From contig NZ_PSNW01000012.1 in NCBI RefSeq assembly GCF_002930645.1, positions 1 to 64,000 on the forward strand: DNA of 64,000 bases. Direction: 5' to 3'. The stretch is from Solimonas fluminis. GTDB lineage: Bacteria; Pseudomonadota; Gammaproteobacteria; Nevskiales; Nevskiaceae. Shown here piece after piece: positions 8,525-16,533 of the stretch. The translations under genes and the position numbers were made by a program. Positions within the stretch are counted from its first letter, which is position 1; every line of letters starts with the position of its first letter. The notes below the pieces were generated by a model that saw nothing but the letters and a program-made list of their open reading frames with translations, searched no databases and had not been told where the DNA came from.

Positions 8525-9247
8525 CTATATCAAATGAGGCATAAGGGCACGAATTTTTTCATCCGGCTTGGGGCCTAGAGTCCACCAGCTCGCTATTCGC
8601 TCTACATATGGCCGAAGGAAAAGCTCTTGCGATTCACGGAGCAGTCGCACATAGAGAGGTTCCTCTCGTAGGACTTTCCAACATTCTCCAGCAAAGTTTG
8701 AAAGGATGAAATCAATCGTCATTACTGCATCCATCGGAGGAAATGCCAGCCTTGGAGCGGGCAGAAGCAATGATTTTCCAAGGCTCTCTGCATGCGGGTG
8801 CATCGCATGACCACCATGTTGGAAGTGGAACAAAGGATGCGCTTCTAAAGGAGGGTTTCCTTCCTCGATATGTCGATCAAAATGCCAAGCGCATACATGC
8901 TCACCCGCATCAGACCGAATAAGTATTTGAAGAATTAAGTGGGTCACCTGGTCGGGCAACTCTTCACTACAATCCCCAGCCAGAGTTAGATCAGCTTCGA
9001 TGGTAAGCGTGCCTGCACAACTTGTCGGCAAACTATTCCTGGGCACCTGAACCCTGAGCTGCAACCCTGCTATCTCATAGCGCCATACATATCCACTCGT
9101 ATTTCGAGTCACTGCGTTGGCGGAAGACTTCAAAACCTCTGGATTTAGAATTACTCCAGAGGCCTTCCGCTCTAGAACCTGTGACAGCTGAATAAGATCG
9201 CTTGAGATAGTACGCCGCACAACTTCGGGATTTACCTTTTTCGCCAC
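8525..9247 (-). CDS. Unrecognised His-rich protein, last gene of the putative defence operon
   Basis: A 240-residue cytosolic protein that I cannot assign. Residues 118-151 are strikingly rich in histidine: WHFDRH at 121-126, then HPLFHFQHGGH at 137-147, a spacing that could build a metal site or a hydrolase/nuclease centre. A hydrophobic block PRLAFPPMDAVMTIDFILSNF follows at about 165-185. Base composition is AT-rich like the rest of the operon. It lies 3 bp after the receiver-domain gene and before the terminator. It may be the effector; that is inference from position only. Confidence 0.8.
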   Translation of the reverse strand: MAKKVNPEVVRRTISSDLIQLSQVLERKASGVILNPEVLKSSANAVTRNTSGYVWRYEIAGLQLRVQVPRNSLPTSCAGTLTIEADLTLAGDCSEELPDQVTHLILQILIRSDAGEHVCAWHFDRHIEEGNPPLEAHPLFHFQHGGHAMHPHAESLGKSLLLPAPRLAFPPMDAVMTIDFILSNFAGECWKVLREEPLYVRLLRESQELFLRPYVERIASWWTLGPKPDEKIRALMPHLI

Positions 9248-9250
9248 GGC

Positions 9251-10378
9251 TCAGCCCCGGCTTTCCTTGATCCTCGCCAAACGGTCTCGCTCCAGCGGGT
9301 CCAACTGCCACTGCGATCGCGCAATCCTTTCCAAGGCAGCATAAATGGAGACATACGAAGCGTCATGCCATGCATGCGTGGTGCGTTTAAAAGTTTTAAG
9401 GCCGTCTAACGGATCCAAAGGTAAGCCTAGTCCAGCACAGAGGGTGAAATATTTGGTGCTCGCCGCGCCTTCAATTGGCTTCGCCGATGTCAAACTTAGA
9501 CCAAGCATTTTTCCCAAGTACGCTACGCGCTCCTCGGCTGCTAGACGCCGAATTTCCGGCGATTGCTTTCCTAGACTCGCCCACCAATCTTCAACTCTGA
9601 ACCACCACCAGCGGGGCCACCCATCTGAAAACGGGCCTGAATATCTTGCTTGTCCAAGCGCAGACTTAATCTGTCCCCATTGATCGCCGGACGCACTAAT
9701 ATCGACTCCCAAGCGCGCCGCAAGCATTTCCTCGGTAATAAGCAAACCGCTCGGCCTGACCAGATCATTCAGTAAGAAGTGACCAACCTCACTCGGGGAA
9801 CGAGTTACGGCATCCAAGTACTCCGCGAGAAATTGAAGGTAGAGCGGAGACTCTTTCTCTGCATCGAGGCCTAGCACTGAAATTGCATTTTCGCGAGAAA
9901 TCCCTCGCAACGCCGCGTATCCGTGTGCGAGCGCGGCAAGCTTCTTAGAGACCAGAGCCGGGTTCTCAGCAATCTCACGATCTTTCTCATAAATATCATC
10001 GAAAAGATCATGCGAAGACTCGTCACCTGTATAAGATTGCCTGAACTTTGCGTTAACACTCCAAAGAACAATTGGGAATGGCGGCAATCCTCCCTCTGCC
10101 ATGCGGGTTCTTAGCTCCTGAGCCAACGTAGGACCGCGATATGCAACCCTCTTTCCGCTTTCATCCGCGTCAACATCCAACCTCAAATCTAAAAGAATTC
10201 CTGTCAGCCCACCCTGCTTTGACCTAATAAAGGCCTCAATAGCTGGGAGCTGCTCCTCCAGCCCCCGTGGAGTGGAGCGTTGGAATGTTACCGTCCCGCT
10301 TTCCGATAAACGTCCCAGCAATGGATCGATGGTTATGCCTTGCTGATCATCAATGCAGAGGTATTCAATATTGCTCAT
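9251..10378 (-). CDS. Receiver-domain protein with unrecognised output region
   Basis: 375 residues. The N-terminal about 140 read as a CheY-like receiver: acidic pair Asp10-Asp11 (YLCIDDQ), phospho-acceptor Asp64 in GILLDLRLD, Ser107 in VLWSV and Lys132 in IYEKD, with a slightly expanded loop after the acceptor. The remaining about 235 residues match no DNA-binding output domain that I know; they include a tryptophan cluster (WPRWWWFRVEDWW). The start overlaps the end of the histidine-kinase gene by 14 bp, so the two are translationally coupled and are the obvious phosphotransfer pair. Confidence 0.82.
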   Translation of the reverse strand: MSNIEYLCIDDQQGITIDPLLGRLSESGTVTFQRSTPRGLEEQLPAIEAFIRSKQGGLTGILLDLRLDVDADESGKRVAYRGPTLAQELRTRMAEGGLPPFPIVLWSVNAKFRQSYTGDESSHDLFDDIYEKDREIAENPALVSKKLAALAHGYAALRGISRENAISVLGLDAEKESPLYLQFLAEYLDAVTRSPSEVGHFLLNDLVRPSGLLITEEMLAARLGVDISASGDQWGQIKSALGQARYSGPFSDGWPRWWWFRVEDWWASLGKQSPEIRRLAAEERVAYLGKMLGLSLTSAKPIEGAASTKYFTLCAGLGLPLDPLDGLKTFKRTTHAWHDASYVSIYAALERIARSQWQLDPLERDRLARIKESRG

Positions 10379-12743
10379 CGCCGATCTGGTCCTTAGTCGC
10401 TCTCGGAATGGTAAGGCGCATGCACGTGGAAAAACCGTCCGGAGGGGAAACCACCTCGATATCGCCTCCTACCCCATCAAAAATGTCTTTAACAATTTTC
10501 AGCCCCAATCCGGTGCCCACTAGCTGCTCCGAATGCGACGCCAAGGCTCCCGGAGGAGCGCTCGTTGTAAAGAACGCATCAAAGACTGCCCCCCAATTCT
10601 CCTTGGGGATGCCATCTCCATTGTCAGAGAAATCAATCTGAAGATTCCCGTCCACTGCTCCAGCGGCGATGAATATCCTGCCTTCAACTCCCGCACGTTG
10701 AATCGCCTTCAGAGAGTTTGTGAGTAGATTTAAAAGGGTAGAAGCCCATTCGGACTTATGCATCGGCTTCGTAAAGAGGTCATACCCATTGAACTTCGCC
10801 TCAACGCTGACATTCTGACGCTTTAACGTAGGACGAAGAACTTCAACGAACTCGTTAACAATATCCCGAAGCTCATGGACCTCTAGCCGACGATGTGCAT
10901 TTTGTGTAACTGCGTCGTCGAAGTAGCGCAGGTACCCACGCAGGAGTAGCACGTGCTCGGTCAATTCTTTCGAAAGAGCTTCATTGACCGAGGAGCCGGA
11001 CCCGATTCCCTCTATCGCAATGGCTAAGGCTGCCAGTGTATGGCGAACCTCGTGGGTAAATTCCCCTATGGTGAGACCGAGGCTGGCCAGCACGCGCAAC
11101 ATTCCAATTTCTTCTAGAGCCTCACGAGAGGCCGCTCCAATCTCCTCAACTTCATCTGCCAAAGCTTTTAGGGCCTGCGCGGTATCAGCTGACTGCTCGT
11201 CCGGTGACTCCAGCCCTTCAGGAGCAGGGGATGAAGACGGTGGGTCAACCACTGCTGCCGAGTCGGCATTTTTTGCCAAATACCGCAACTTAGTCGCTAC
11301 ATTTTTTGCCTTCTCTGAGACACTTTCTCCATCACCTTTCTGCTCCCCTGATGGTTTCTTTGTCGGCTTCTCATCAGACGCGAAAACCTTTCTATTCCTC
11401 GCGCGTGCAATTTCTATAACGGCAGCCATCAGGGCCCTATAAGAAAAGTCCTGAAGCTGCAAAAAGGCTTCATTCTCGATAAGTCCTTCTCGACTCGCCG
11501 TTTCCTGAAACCTAGTTCCATCAATGTCATCTACTTCAACAAGGCCAATGAAATTGGTGTTTGAGTGCGGCGGAAGCAATTCACGTAGCGCACTGGATCG
11601 CTGCAACCCAAGCCAATCATCAAAACTCTCTCCGTAAGGAAGAACCCGAAAACCATTCCGATAGACGCGAATGCCCCCAGTTCTGTTCAAAATCTCACGA
11701 ACCATACCTCTCGTGCCTGCTGGTAACTCCTCTTGGATGAAATAATGTGCGGTTAAATGGACGCCAGATAGTCGACTGTATGCATCAAAGGTCTGACTTC
11801 CTTTCGGGCGAAGCTTTGATTCGAACCTGAGAGGAACGGCTTTCTTGTCAATCTTGTAGCGCCCCGACGAAAGGTCGTACATCACACGTCCACTGCCGTC
11901 GACATACGCCGTCAATTTGGCGGCAGCATTTCCCAAAATATCCTGCTCATCACTTGCGATGGAAACTATGTCCCCCTCCTGCTCCTTGTAGAAGGTAGCC
12001 TTAAATCCAGGATCCGTACTAGATGGGATCTGAATGCCGGCATCCACCAAGCGCTTTCGGCGCTCGATAGGAAAGGGATGAAGCAGGTCAGAGACATATC
12101 GGTACGCTCGCCGAATCTGCGCTTCTGACCAAGAGTCGCGGAGGTCGAATATTTTTACCGTTGTTCCCGCAGAAGCCTTTGCCGGGCAAACGCGTATCTC
12201 ATTCGATACAGAGTACAAATCGACGCCTGCAGAGAATCTGTCCCAGTCAATCTCTACCTCCAAGGAATCTCCAGCGCCTGCTTGTTGCGTAGAGATATGA
12301 AGACGCCTTCCCAGACGCTGCGCGGCAAATCTACCAATCCCCTTTCGCCCGGCGCGTTGACGCCCAAAACCAGGGGACCTGGGCTCAGACATCTTGTCAG
12401 TGGTGGAGATACGCATAAACCCATTTAACAACTGCTCGCGGGACATTCCATTCCCAGAGTCTATAATCTCCAGAATTCCACCTGGCTCGTCCGAGTCCTT
12501 GAATACAACGTCTACCGTAACCGCATCCGCGTCATAAGCGTTCTTTATGAGCTCAGAAATTGCAGTTTCTTGCTTTGAAACAAGCTCAAGGCCTAGTCGG
12601 GATATGTGGCTGGCGTCGACGGAGAATCGCACCCTCGAGGAGTCCTCCTTCGAAAGGTCATGCGCAAGACTTAAGATACGGGCGTAGTCGAGGGACTCTT
12701 CTTGCAGAGCTTCCTCAAGCGAACCTCTTATTGATTTCGTCAT
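10365..12743 (-). CDS. Dual-GHKL protein: MORC/Hsp90-like ATPase fused to histidine kinase
   Basis: 792 residues. The N-terminal ATPase has an N box with Glu64 and Asn68 (ETAISELIKNAYDADA), DSGNGM at 95-100 and GRKGIGR at 132-138, as in MutL/MORC/Hsp90-type GHKL enzymes. A middle domain and a charged, Ser/Pro-rich linker follow. The C-terminus is a complete histidine kinase: H box FTHEVRHTLAAL, N box LLNLLTNSLKAI, DNGDGIP and GTGLGLKIVKD. No membrane segment is visible, so any signal is intracellular. It overlaps the receiver gene (14 bp) and starts 3 bp after the methyltransferase stop. Two GHKL sites in one chain is unusual. Confidence 0.85.
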   Translation of the reverse strand: MTKSIRGSLEEALQEESLDYARILSLAHDLSKEDSSRVRFSVDASHISRLGLELVSKQETAISELIKNAYDADAVTVDVVFKDSDEPGGILEIIDSGNGMSREQLLNGFMRISTTDKMSEPRSPGFGRQRAGRKGIGRFAAQRLGRRLHISTQQAGAGDSLEVEIDWDRFSAGVDLYSVSNEIRVCPAKASAGTTVKIFDLRDSWSEAQIRRAYRYVSDLLHPFPIERRKRLVDAGIQIPSSTDPGFKATFYKEQEGDIVSIASDEQDILGNAAAKLTAYVDGSGRVMYDLSSGRYKIDKKAVPLRFESKLRPKGSQTFDAYSRLSGVHLTAHYFIQEELPAGTRGMVREILNRTGGIRVYRNGFRVLPYGESFDDWLGLQRSSALRELLPPHSNTNFIGLVEVDDIDGTRFQETASREGLIENEAFLQLQDFSYRALMAAVIEIARARNRKVFASDEKPTKKPSGEQKGDGESVSEKAKNVATKLRYLAKNADSAAVVDPPSSSPAPEGLESPDEQSADTAQALKALADEVEEIGAASREALEEIGMLRVLASLGLTIGEFTHEVRHTLAALAIAIEGIGSGSSVNEALSKELTEHVLLLRGYLRYFDDAVTQNAHRRLEVHELRDIVNEFVEVLRPTLKRQNVSVEAKFNGYDLFTKPMHKSEWASTLLNLLTNSLKAIQRAGVEGRIFIAAGAVDGNLQIDFSDNGDGIPKENWGAVFDAFFTTSAPPGALASHSEQLVGTGLGLKIVKDIFDGVGGDIEVVSPPDGFSTCMRLTIPRATKDQIGDEQY

Positions 12744-12746
12744 TCT

Positions 12747-14441
12747 TTAACCCTCGAAGCCGTTTCGAATCCTACGCCGGCGGGCAGTCTCTAAACTTGA
12801 CTCCAGCCTATCCATCACACTCCTGAACTTCTTCGAGCGCGAAAAGATAAACTGATCGGCGTGTCTTCTCGCCAGTGCCGTTTCCCCTCCCCGCAGGTAC
12901 TGGTCAATCACTGCAAAGGCCTTGCGAACCTGAAGGGCGCTCCTCTTCGGCAAGAAAAGGGGCAGTTTCTTGACATCGCTTGGCTCCAGTTTCAGCGCTC
13001 CAGAGCCTCTGGCGGTCCCCAGCTTTTCTGCGGAAAGCTGCGTAAAAGTTGTCTGCATGGCAATCGCAACGAGCTTCGCTCTCGTTTTTCCAGAACGCTT
13101 GAAATTCACTCGATACAGTGCATTCGTCGCGTTCGCCGCCGCTGCATTCACGACAAGCCGCGGTCCAAGATGAGTCATAAAGACCAGGAATGCATCAGGT
13201 TCGTTGTCGTCCAAGAAGCGAAACCATTCAGAGCGCTTTTTAAAGGTCGCGTTTCTTTTCAGCTTTGCCTGATCATAAGACTCGAGGTAGTTTTTGAGCG
13301 CAAGACTGCGTGGATTTCCCTGAGGGCTTAAAGCCACGCAAGCAATTCCCTGTCTCTCATGCAACACACGATCTGCCTTACTAAGGCTAATCCCCGGCAT
13401 CCAGCGGCTCGGAGGTGCAACGTAACTTAAATGTGTCTCAGAAATACCGCTTAAGCGCCAATCTTCCGAGGTGCGGATAAAGAACTTAGCGTCTCCAGAG
13501 ACCACGCCTATAGCAATATGCGCTAAATCTCCAAACAGAGTAACGCCAATGCTGTCTTGAAGATCGGTCAAAATCTGTCCAATCTCTTTGGGCACCAATC
13601 CGTGCCCATTAAGCCCATCACTTTCCGTTGTCTCTATGTTGTGGTGCTGCCATTGAGAAACTACTGCTCCCAAATCTGAGGCCTTCTCTAAACACTGAAA
13701 CGTCGTGTGAGCTTCATCTTGATGTTGTCCAAAGCCATCTGCCAAGATGATCACAGCACGCTCTTCAGTCCCCTCAGACAAGAAAATTCTTTCGGTTAGC
13801 GTTATGTATGCAATCTTATGAAAGCTCCGCGACAGCTTCTTTCTGAGTGGCGCTGCGTACTGGGCCGTGAAGAAACTCACCGGAAGGACCCATGCTAGCC
13901 GTCCCCCTTCCTGTAGAAAGTGGAGTGCGTGAAATGAGAAATACGCCCACAGACTTGCGCGCCTATTGAGACTAATCTCGTATTTTTTTTCCCAATCGGA
14001 GACTGCTTTTTTTTGAAGCGCTGATAGTTTGCTAAACCTCACATACGGAGGATTTCCAATAACCGCCGACATCCCACCGGATGGCACACGGTCAAATCCT
14101 AGCTCAAGGAAGTCGCATAGATAGAACTTCTTCAAACTTACCGTCGGAAGACGTTCACGAAGAAAGCTAAATGCATTCGGGTCAATGTCACACCCATATA
14201 GACATTCACCCGGACTGGCCCCCAAAGCTTTCATGCGATTCGCGGAAGCCTCCAGAAACGTGCAGCCTCCGAAGCTCGGTTCGAGTACTTTCTCGGATGA
14301 GTCTCGAATAGCCCAATCGCATAGGACCCTGGCAATTTCAGGGGGAGTATAGAAAGCGCCTAACTCGCGTTTGCGCGCTATGGAAATAGGTGCCAATTCA
14401 TTGGCTGCGGAACCTAGTTGTGGGTGCAAAGGCCGTCCCAT
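12747..14441 (-). CDS. Gamma-class N6-adenine DNA methyltransferase (TaqI/Eco57I-like)
   Basis: 564 residues with the TaqI-like order: motif X GAFYTPPEIA (28-37), SAM-binding motif I LEPSFGGCTFLEA (about 53-65) and catalytic motif IV NPPY (130-133), followed by a long C-terminal half with the size of a target recognition domain. It should methylate adenine N6 in a specific DNA sequence. No recognisable endonuclease domain is fused, and none is adjacent. The ATG overlaps the stop of the AbrB-like gene (TAATG). Base composition is much less GC-rich than flanking genes. Confidence 0.9.
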   Translation of the reverse strand: MGRPLHPQLGSAANELAPISIARKRELGAFYTPPEIARVLCDWAIRDSSEKVLEPSFGGCTFLEASANRMKALGASPGECLYGCDIDPNAFSFLRERLPTVSLKKFYLCDFLELGFDRVPSGGMSAVIGNPPYVRFSKLSALQKKAVSDWEKKYEISLNRRASLWAYFSFHALHFLQEGGRLAWVLPVSFFTAQYAAPLRKKLSRSFHKIAYITLTERIFLSEGTEERAVIILADGFGQHQDEAHTTFQCLEKASDLGAVVSQWQHHNIETTESDGLNGHGLVPKEIGQILTDLQDSIGVTLFGDLAHIAIGVVSGDAKFFIRTSEDWRLSGISETHLSYVAPPSRWMPGISLSKADRVLHERQGIACVALSPQGNPRSLALKNYLESYDQAKLKRNATFKKRSEWFRFLDDNEPDAFLVFMTHLGPRLVVNAAAANATNALYRVNFKRSGKTRAKLVAIAMQTTFTQLSAEKLGTARGSGALKLEPSDVKKLPLFLPKRSALQVRKAFAVIDQYLRGGETALARRHADQFIFSRSKKFRSVMDRLESSLETARRRRIRNGFEG

Positions 14442-14650
14442 TATTTGCCCTCGCCTTTCTTCGCTGCCCCCTTCGAGGCGGCCATCTTTCGCAATCGAAT
14501 TTCGCCCGTTTCCACCAGCAGGGCGACTTCCAGGCTATCCCCCTCCGTCAGGCCAAGCGTTCTAAGGAGATTGGAGTCCAGCGATATTCGCCTGAGTTTT
14601 TGTATGGTTGCAGGTCCAAAAGATACTTCAGAAAGTATTGGCTTAGACAT
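14441..14650 (-). CDS. AbrB/MazE-like small DNA-binding protein
   Basis: 69 residues beginning MSKPILSEVSFGPATIQK, with the swapped-hairpin signature IQKLRRISLDSNLLRTLGLTEGDSLEVALL and a Lys-rich tail. Such proteins act as antitoxins or operon autorepressors. GGAG stands 9 bp before the ATG at 14650, which favours this start over the one at 14665. It is the first gene of the five-gene operon, coupled to the methyltransferase by a one-base overlap, so it is likely the operon's own regulator. A toxin partner is not recognisable. Confidence 0.72.
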   Translation of the reverse strand: MSKPILSEVSFGPATIQKLRRISLDSNLLRTLGLTEGDSLEVALLVETGEIRLRKMAASKGAAKKGEGK

Positions 14651-14991
14651 GCAGAAGTACTCCATGGAACAGATATCAGGGCTCTGTTGACCTTACCAGA
14701 GACATTACAAAAAAAGAACCTTGAGGGCCATATGATCCGCTCAGCAGCACCGCCCCTAGGTCCGGAAAATAGAACGGATTGATTTACCCAGCCCTACCGG
14801 CCACCGGCCGCCCCCCCTTCAGCCCCCCCTCGCCCCAGCCGCCATCAGCGCCAACCCCAGTTCCAGGTAAGCCGCCTCCAGCCCTATCCGGCTCGGCCCG
14901 CAGTTGTTCCTGCGGATTTAAGGGTCGGAGCAAATTACTCCAACCCCTTCGGTGGAACTAAATGCATGAGAGCCCAGCGGTAGTCTGTCCG
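14651..14991. other. Intergenic region at the right edge of the putative island
   Basis: 341 bp between the operon and the nitroreductase stop. The left part should hold the operon promoter. The right part carries two hairpins (14898-14949). GC content rises sharply across this stretch, marking the island boundary. No integrase, tRNA or flanking direct repeat was found. Confidence 0.55.
14898..14949. repeat. REP-like paired hairpins
   Basis: CCGCAG-ttgttc-CTGCGG (14898-14915) is followed by an imperfect hairpin from AAGGGTCGGAG (14920-14930) to CTCCAACCCCTT (14938-14949). The second resembles the REP palindromes mobilised by REP-associated tyrosine transposases. It may also end nitroreductase transcription, although it lacks a T-run. 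Confidence 0.45.
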
Positions 14992-15837
14992 CTACACTTC
15001 GTGCACAAACAGCTCCCGCTCAAACCGCAATTGCTGCCAAAACACCCCATCCGCTGCACGCTCACCGGCCCCCACCACCATGATCGGGAACGCCGCATCG
15101 TCGAGCTTCAGCAGCTTGCGCACCCGCACCTCGTCAAAGCCTTCCATCATGCAGCTGTCGTAGCCGTGCGCGCGTAGTGCCAGCACCAGGTTCTCGCAGG
15201 CCAGCGCCGTGCTCTTGGCGGCCCAGAGCTTCACCTCCGCGCTGGTGTAGGGGCCGCGCGGCACGGCGGCCAGCAGGCCTCCGGCGGCGGTGGCGGCCTT
15301 CTTCACCATGGCAAAGCTGTTCAGCGGGCCCGGCGCGTAGTTGTAGGGGATCAGCTGGTAGTAGCGCTTCACCAGCACCGGCACGTCCGGCATCGGCCAC
15401 TCGCGCAGCATCTTGCGGGAGAACTCCTGCACGCGGTCCGTGCGCGCCACGCAGACGATCAGCTCGGCGGCGGTCTTGGCGGCCAACTGGCTCATGCAGG
15501 CCTTCACCAGCCGCGCCTTCTTGTCGGCGGACTTCACCACGTAGAACTCCCAGGGCTGCAGCCCGGAGGAACAGGGCGCCAGCAGCGCCATGTCCAGGCA
15601 ATCATCCAGCACGGCCTGGGGGATCGGCTTGTTGGTGAACTTGCGGACGGAGCGGCGGCTGCTCACCACCTGGCGGAAGGACTCCACGTCGATACCCTGG
15701 GGCGCCGGCTCGTAGTAGCGCTGCTTGCCGTCCACGGTGACGGTGTTCGGCGCCGCAGCCTTAACGGCCTTCCTTGGAGCCGCGGCCTTGGCGGCGGGCT
15801 TGGCGGTCTTCTTGCGGGTCTTGGTCTGGGTGGCCAT
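14992..15837 (-). CDS. Nitroreductase-family FMN oxidoreductase with basic N-terminal tail
   Basis: 281 residues. Residues from about 55 onward are a nitroreductase domain: SSRRSVRKFTNKPIP (FMN phosphate binding), LLAPCSSGLQPWEFYVV, and the C-terminal GYDSCMMEGFDEVRVRKLL. Such enzymes reduce nitro groups, quinones or flavins with NAD(P)H. The first about 35 residues are Lys/Ala/Pro-rich, like a histone-type tail, which is not usual for the family. The ATG at 15837 begins this tail; no strong ribosome site is seen. Substrate unknown. Confidence 0.88.
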   Translation of the reverse strand: MATQTKTRKKTAKPAAKAAAPRKAVKAAAPNTVTVDGKQRYYEPAPQGIDVESFRQVVSSRRSVRKFTNKPIPQAVLDDCLDMALLAPCSSGLQPWEFYVVKSADKKARLVKACMSQLAAKTAAELIVCVARTDRVQEFSRKMLREWPMPDVPVLVKRYYQLIPYNYAPGPLNSFAMVKKAATAAGGLLAAVPRGPYTSAEVKLWAAKSTALACENLVLALRAHGYDSCMMEGFDEVRVRKLLKLDDAAFPIMVVGAGERAADGVFWQQLRFERELFVHEV

Positions 15838-15947
15838 GGGCGTGAGTCGGTCCGGAAGTGGGTTTACCCCAATGTAGCCACCCTGGCAGGCCAAATCCTT
15901 GGCCGCTGCGCCGGGGCGGGCAGTAAGCGGGGCGGATGCCGGGCTCC

Positions 15948-16340
15948 CTACTTCCTCAGCACCACCGTCGCCGTCACCACCCTCCCCTCCTCGATCCCTT
16001 CCGCCTTGCGCACGCTCGCCTTGAGCGCGAACAGGTAAGTGCCGGTCTTGCCCTGCGGGAAGAGCGAGGTCTCCCATTCCGTCTCGCCGATCCGGATCCG
16101 CACCGGCACCGATCCCCAGCCGCGCTTCGCGCCTGCGGCCTTGCTGCGGATCTGTTCGGACTGCGCCTTGGGCACCGTCGCGAAGTGCCAGCCGGAGTCC
16201 TCCTTCCAGCGCCAGACCTTGGCCTTTACCACGATGCCTGCATCGGGCACTGCCGGCTCCGCATCCAGCAGCGGCGGGAACCGGTCCGGCTCGCCGTACA
16301 TCAGCACGACATTTCGCTTTGCTTGGCTGGCGCGCGCCAT
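15948..16340 (-). CDS. DUF1905 domain protein
   Basis: 130 residues with the DUF1905 beta-barrel signature: WRWKEDSGWHFATVPK, RGWGSVPVRIRIGETEWETSLFPQ and a closing KASVRKAEGIEEG. The family's function is unknown. The start ATG at 16340 has AGGAG about 11 bp upstream; a TTG at 16364 would add eight residues. It stands alone and is divergent from the DapA-like gene. Confidence 0.82.
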   Translation of the reverse strand: MARASQAKRNVVLMYGEPDRFPPLLDAEPAVPDAGIVVKAKVWRWKEDSGWHFATVPKAQSEQIRSKAAGAKRGWGSVPVRIRIGETEWETSLFPQGKTGTYLFALKASVRKAEGIEEGRVVTATVVLRK

Positions 16341-16533
16341 CGGAACACGGCTCTCCTGGTTCAAGGGCGGACAAGCTACTCCGCCAAAGCCGCCTTTCCA
16401 CCTGCCGGCGGCGCACCATTCTTGTGCAATCCGGGGTTCGATCTCCAGCCTCCCCGCCGCAGGGTCGCACCTGGGCAGAAAGTGTCCGGCACGTGGTTAT
16501 ACTGGCGCCTTCGCTTCTGCCAGGAACCTCCCC

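Noticed and set aside
14819-14900. Possible C-terminal gene remnant on the minus strand (RIGLEAAYLELGLALMAAG)
   Set aside because: It looks protein-like but is too short and has no recognisable parent; left as intergenic.
8513-14991. Classical type II or type I restriction-modification system
   Set aside because: The methyltransferase is clear, but there is no recognisable nuclease, helicase or specificity subunit next to it; a fused endonuclease domain is not evident either.
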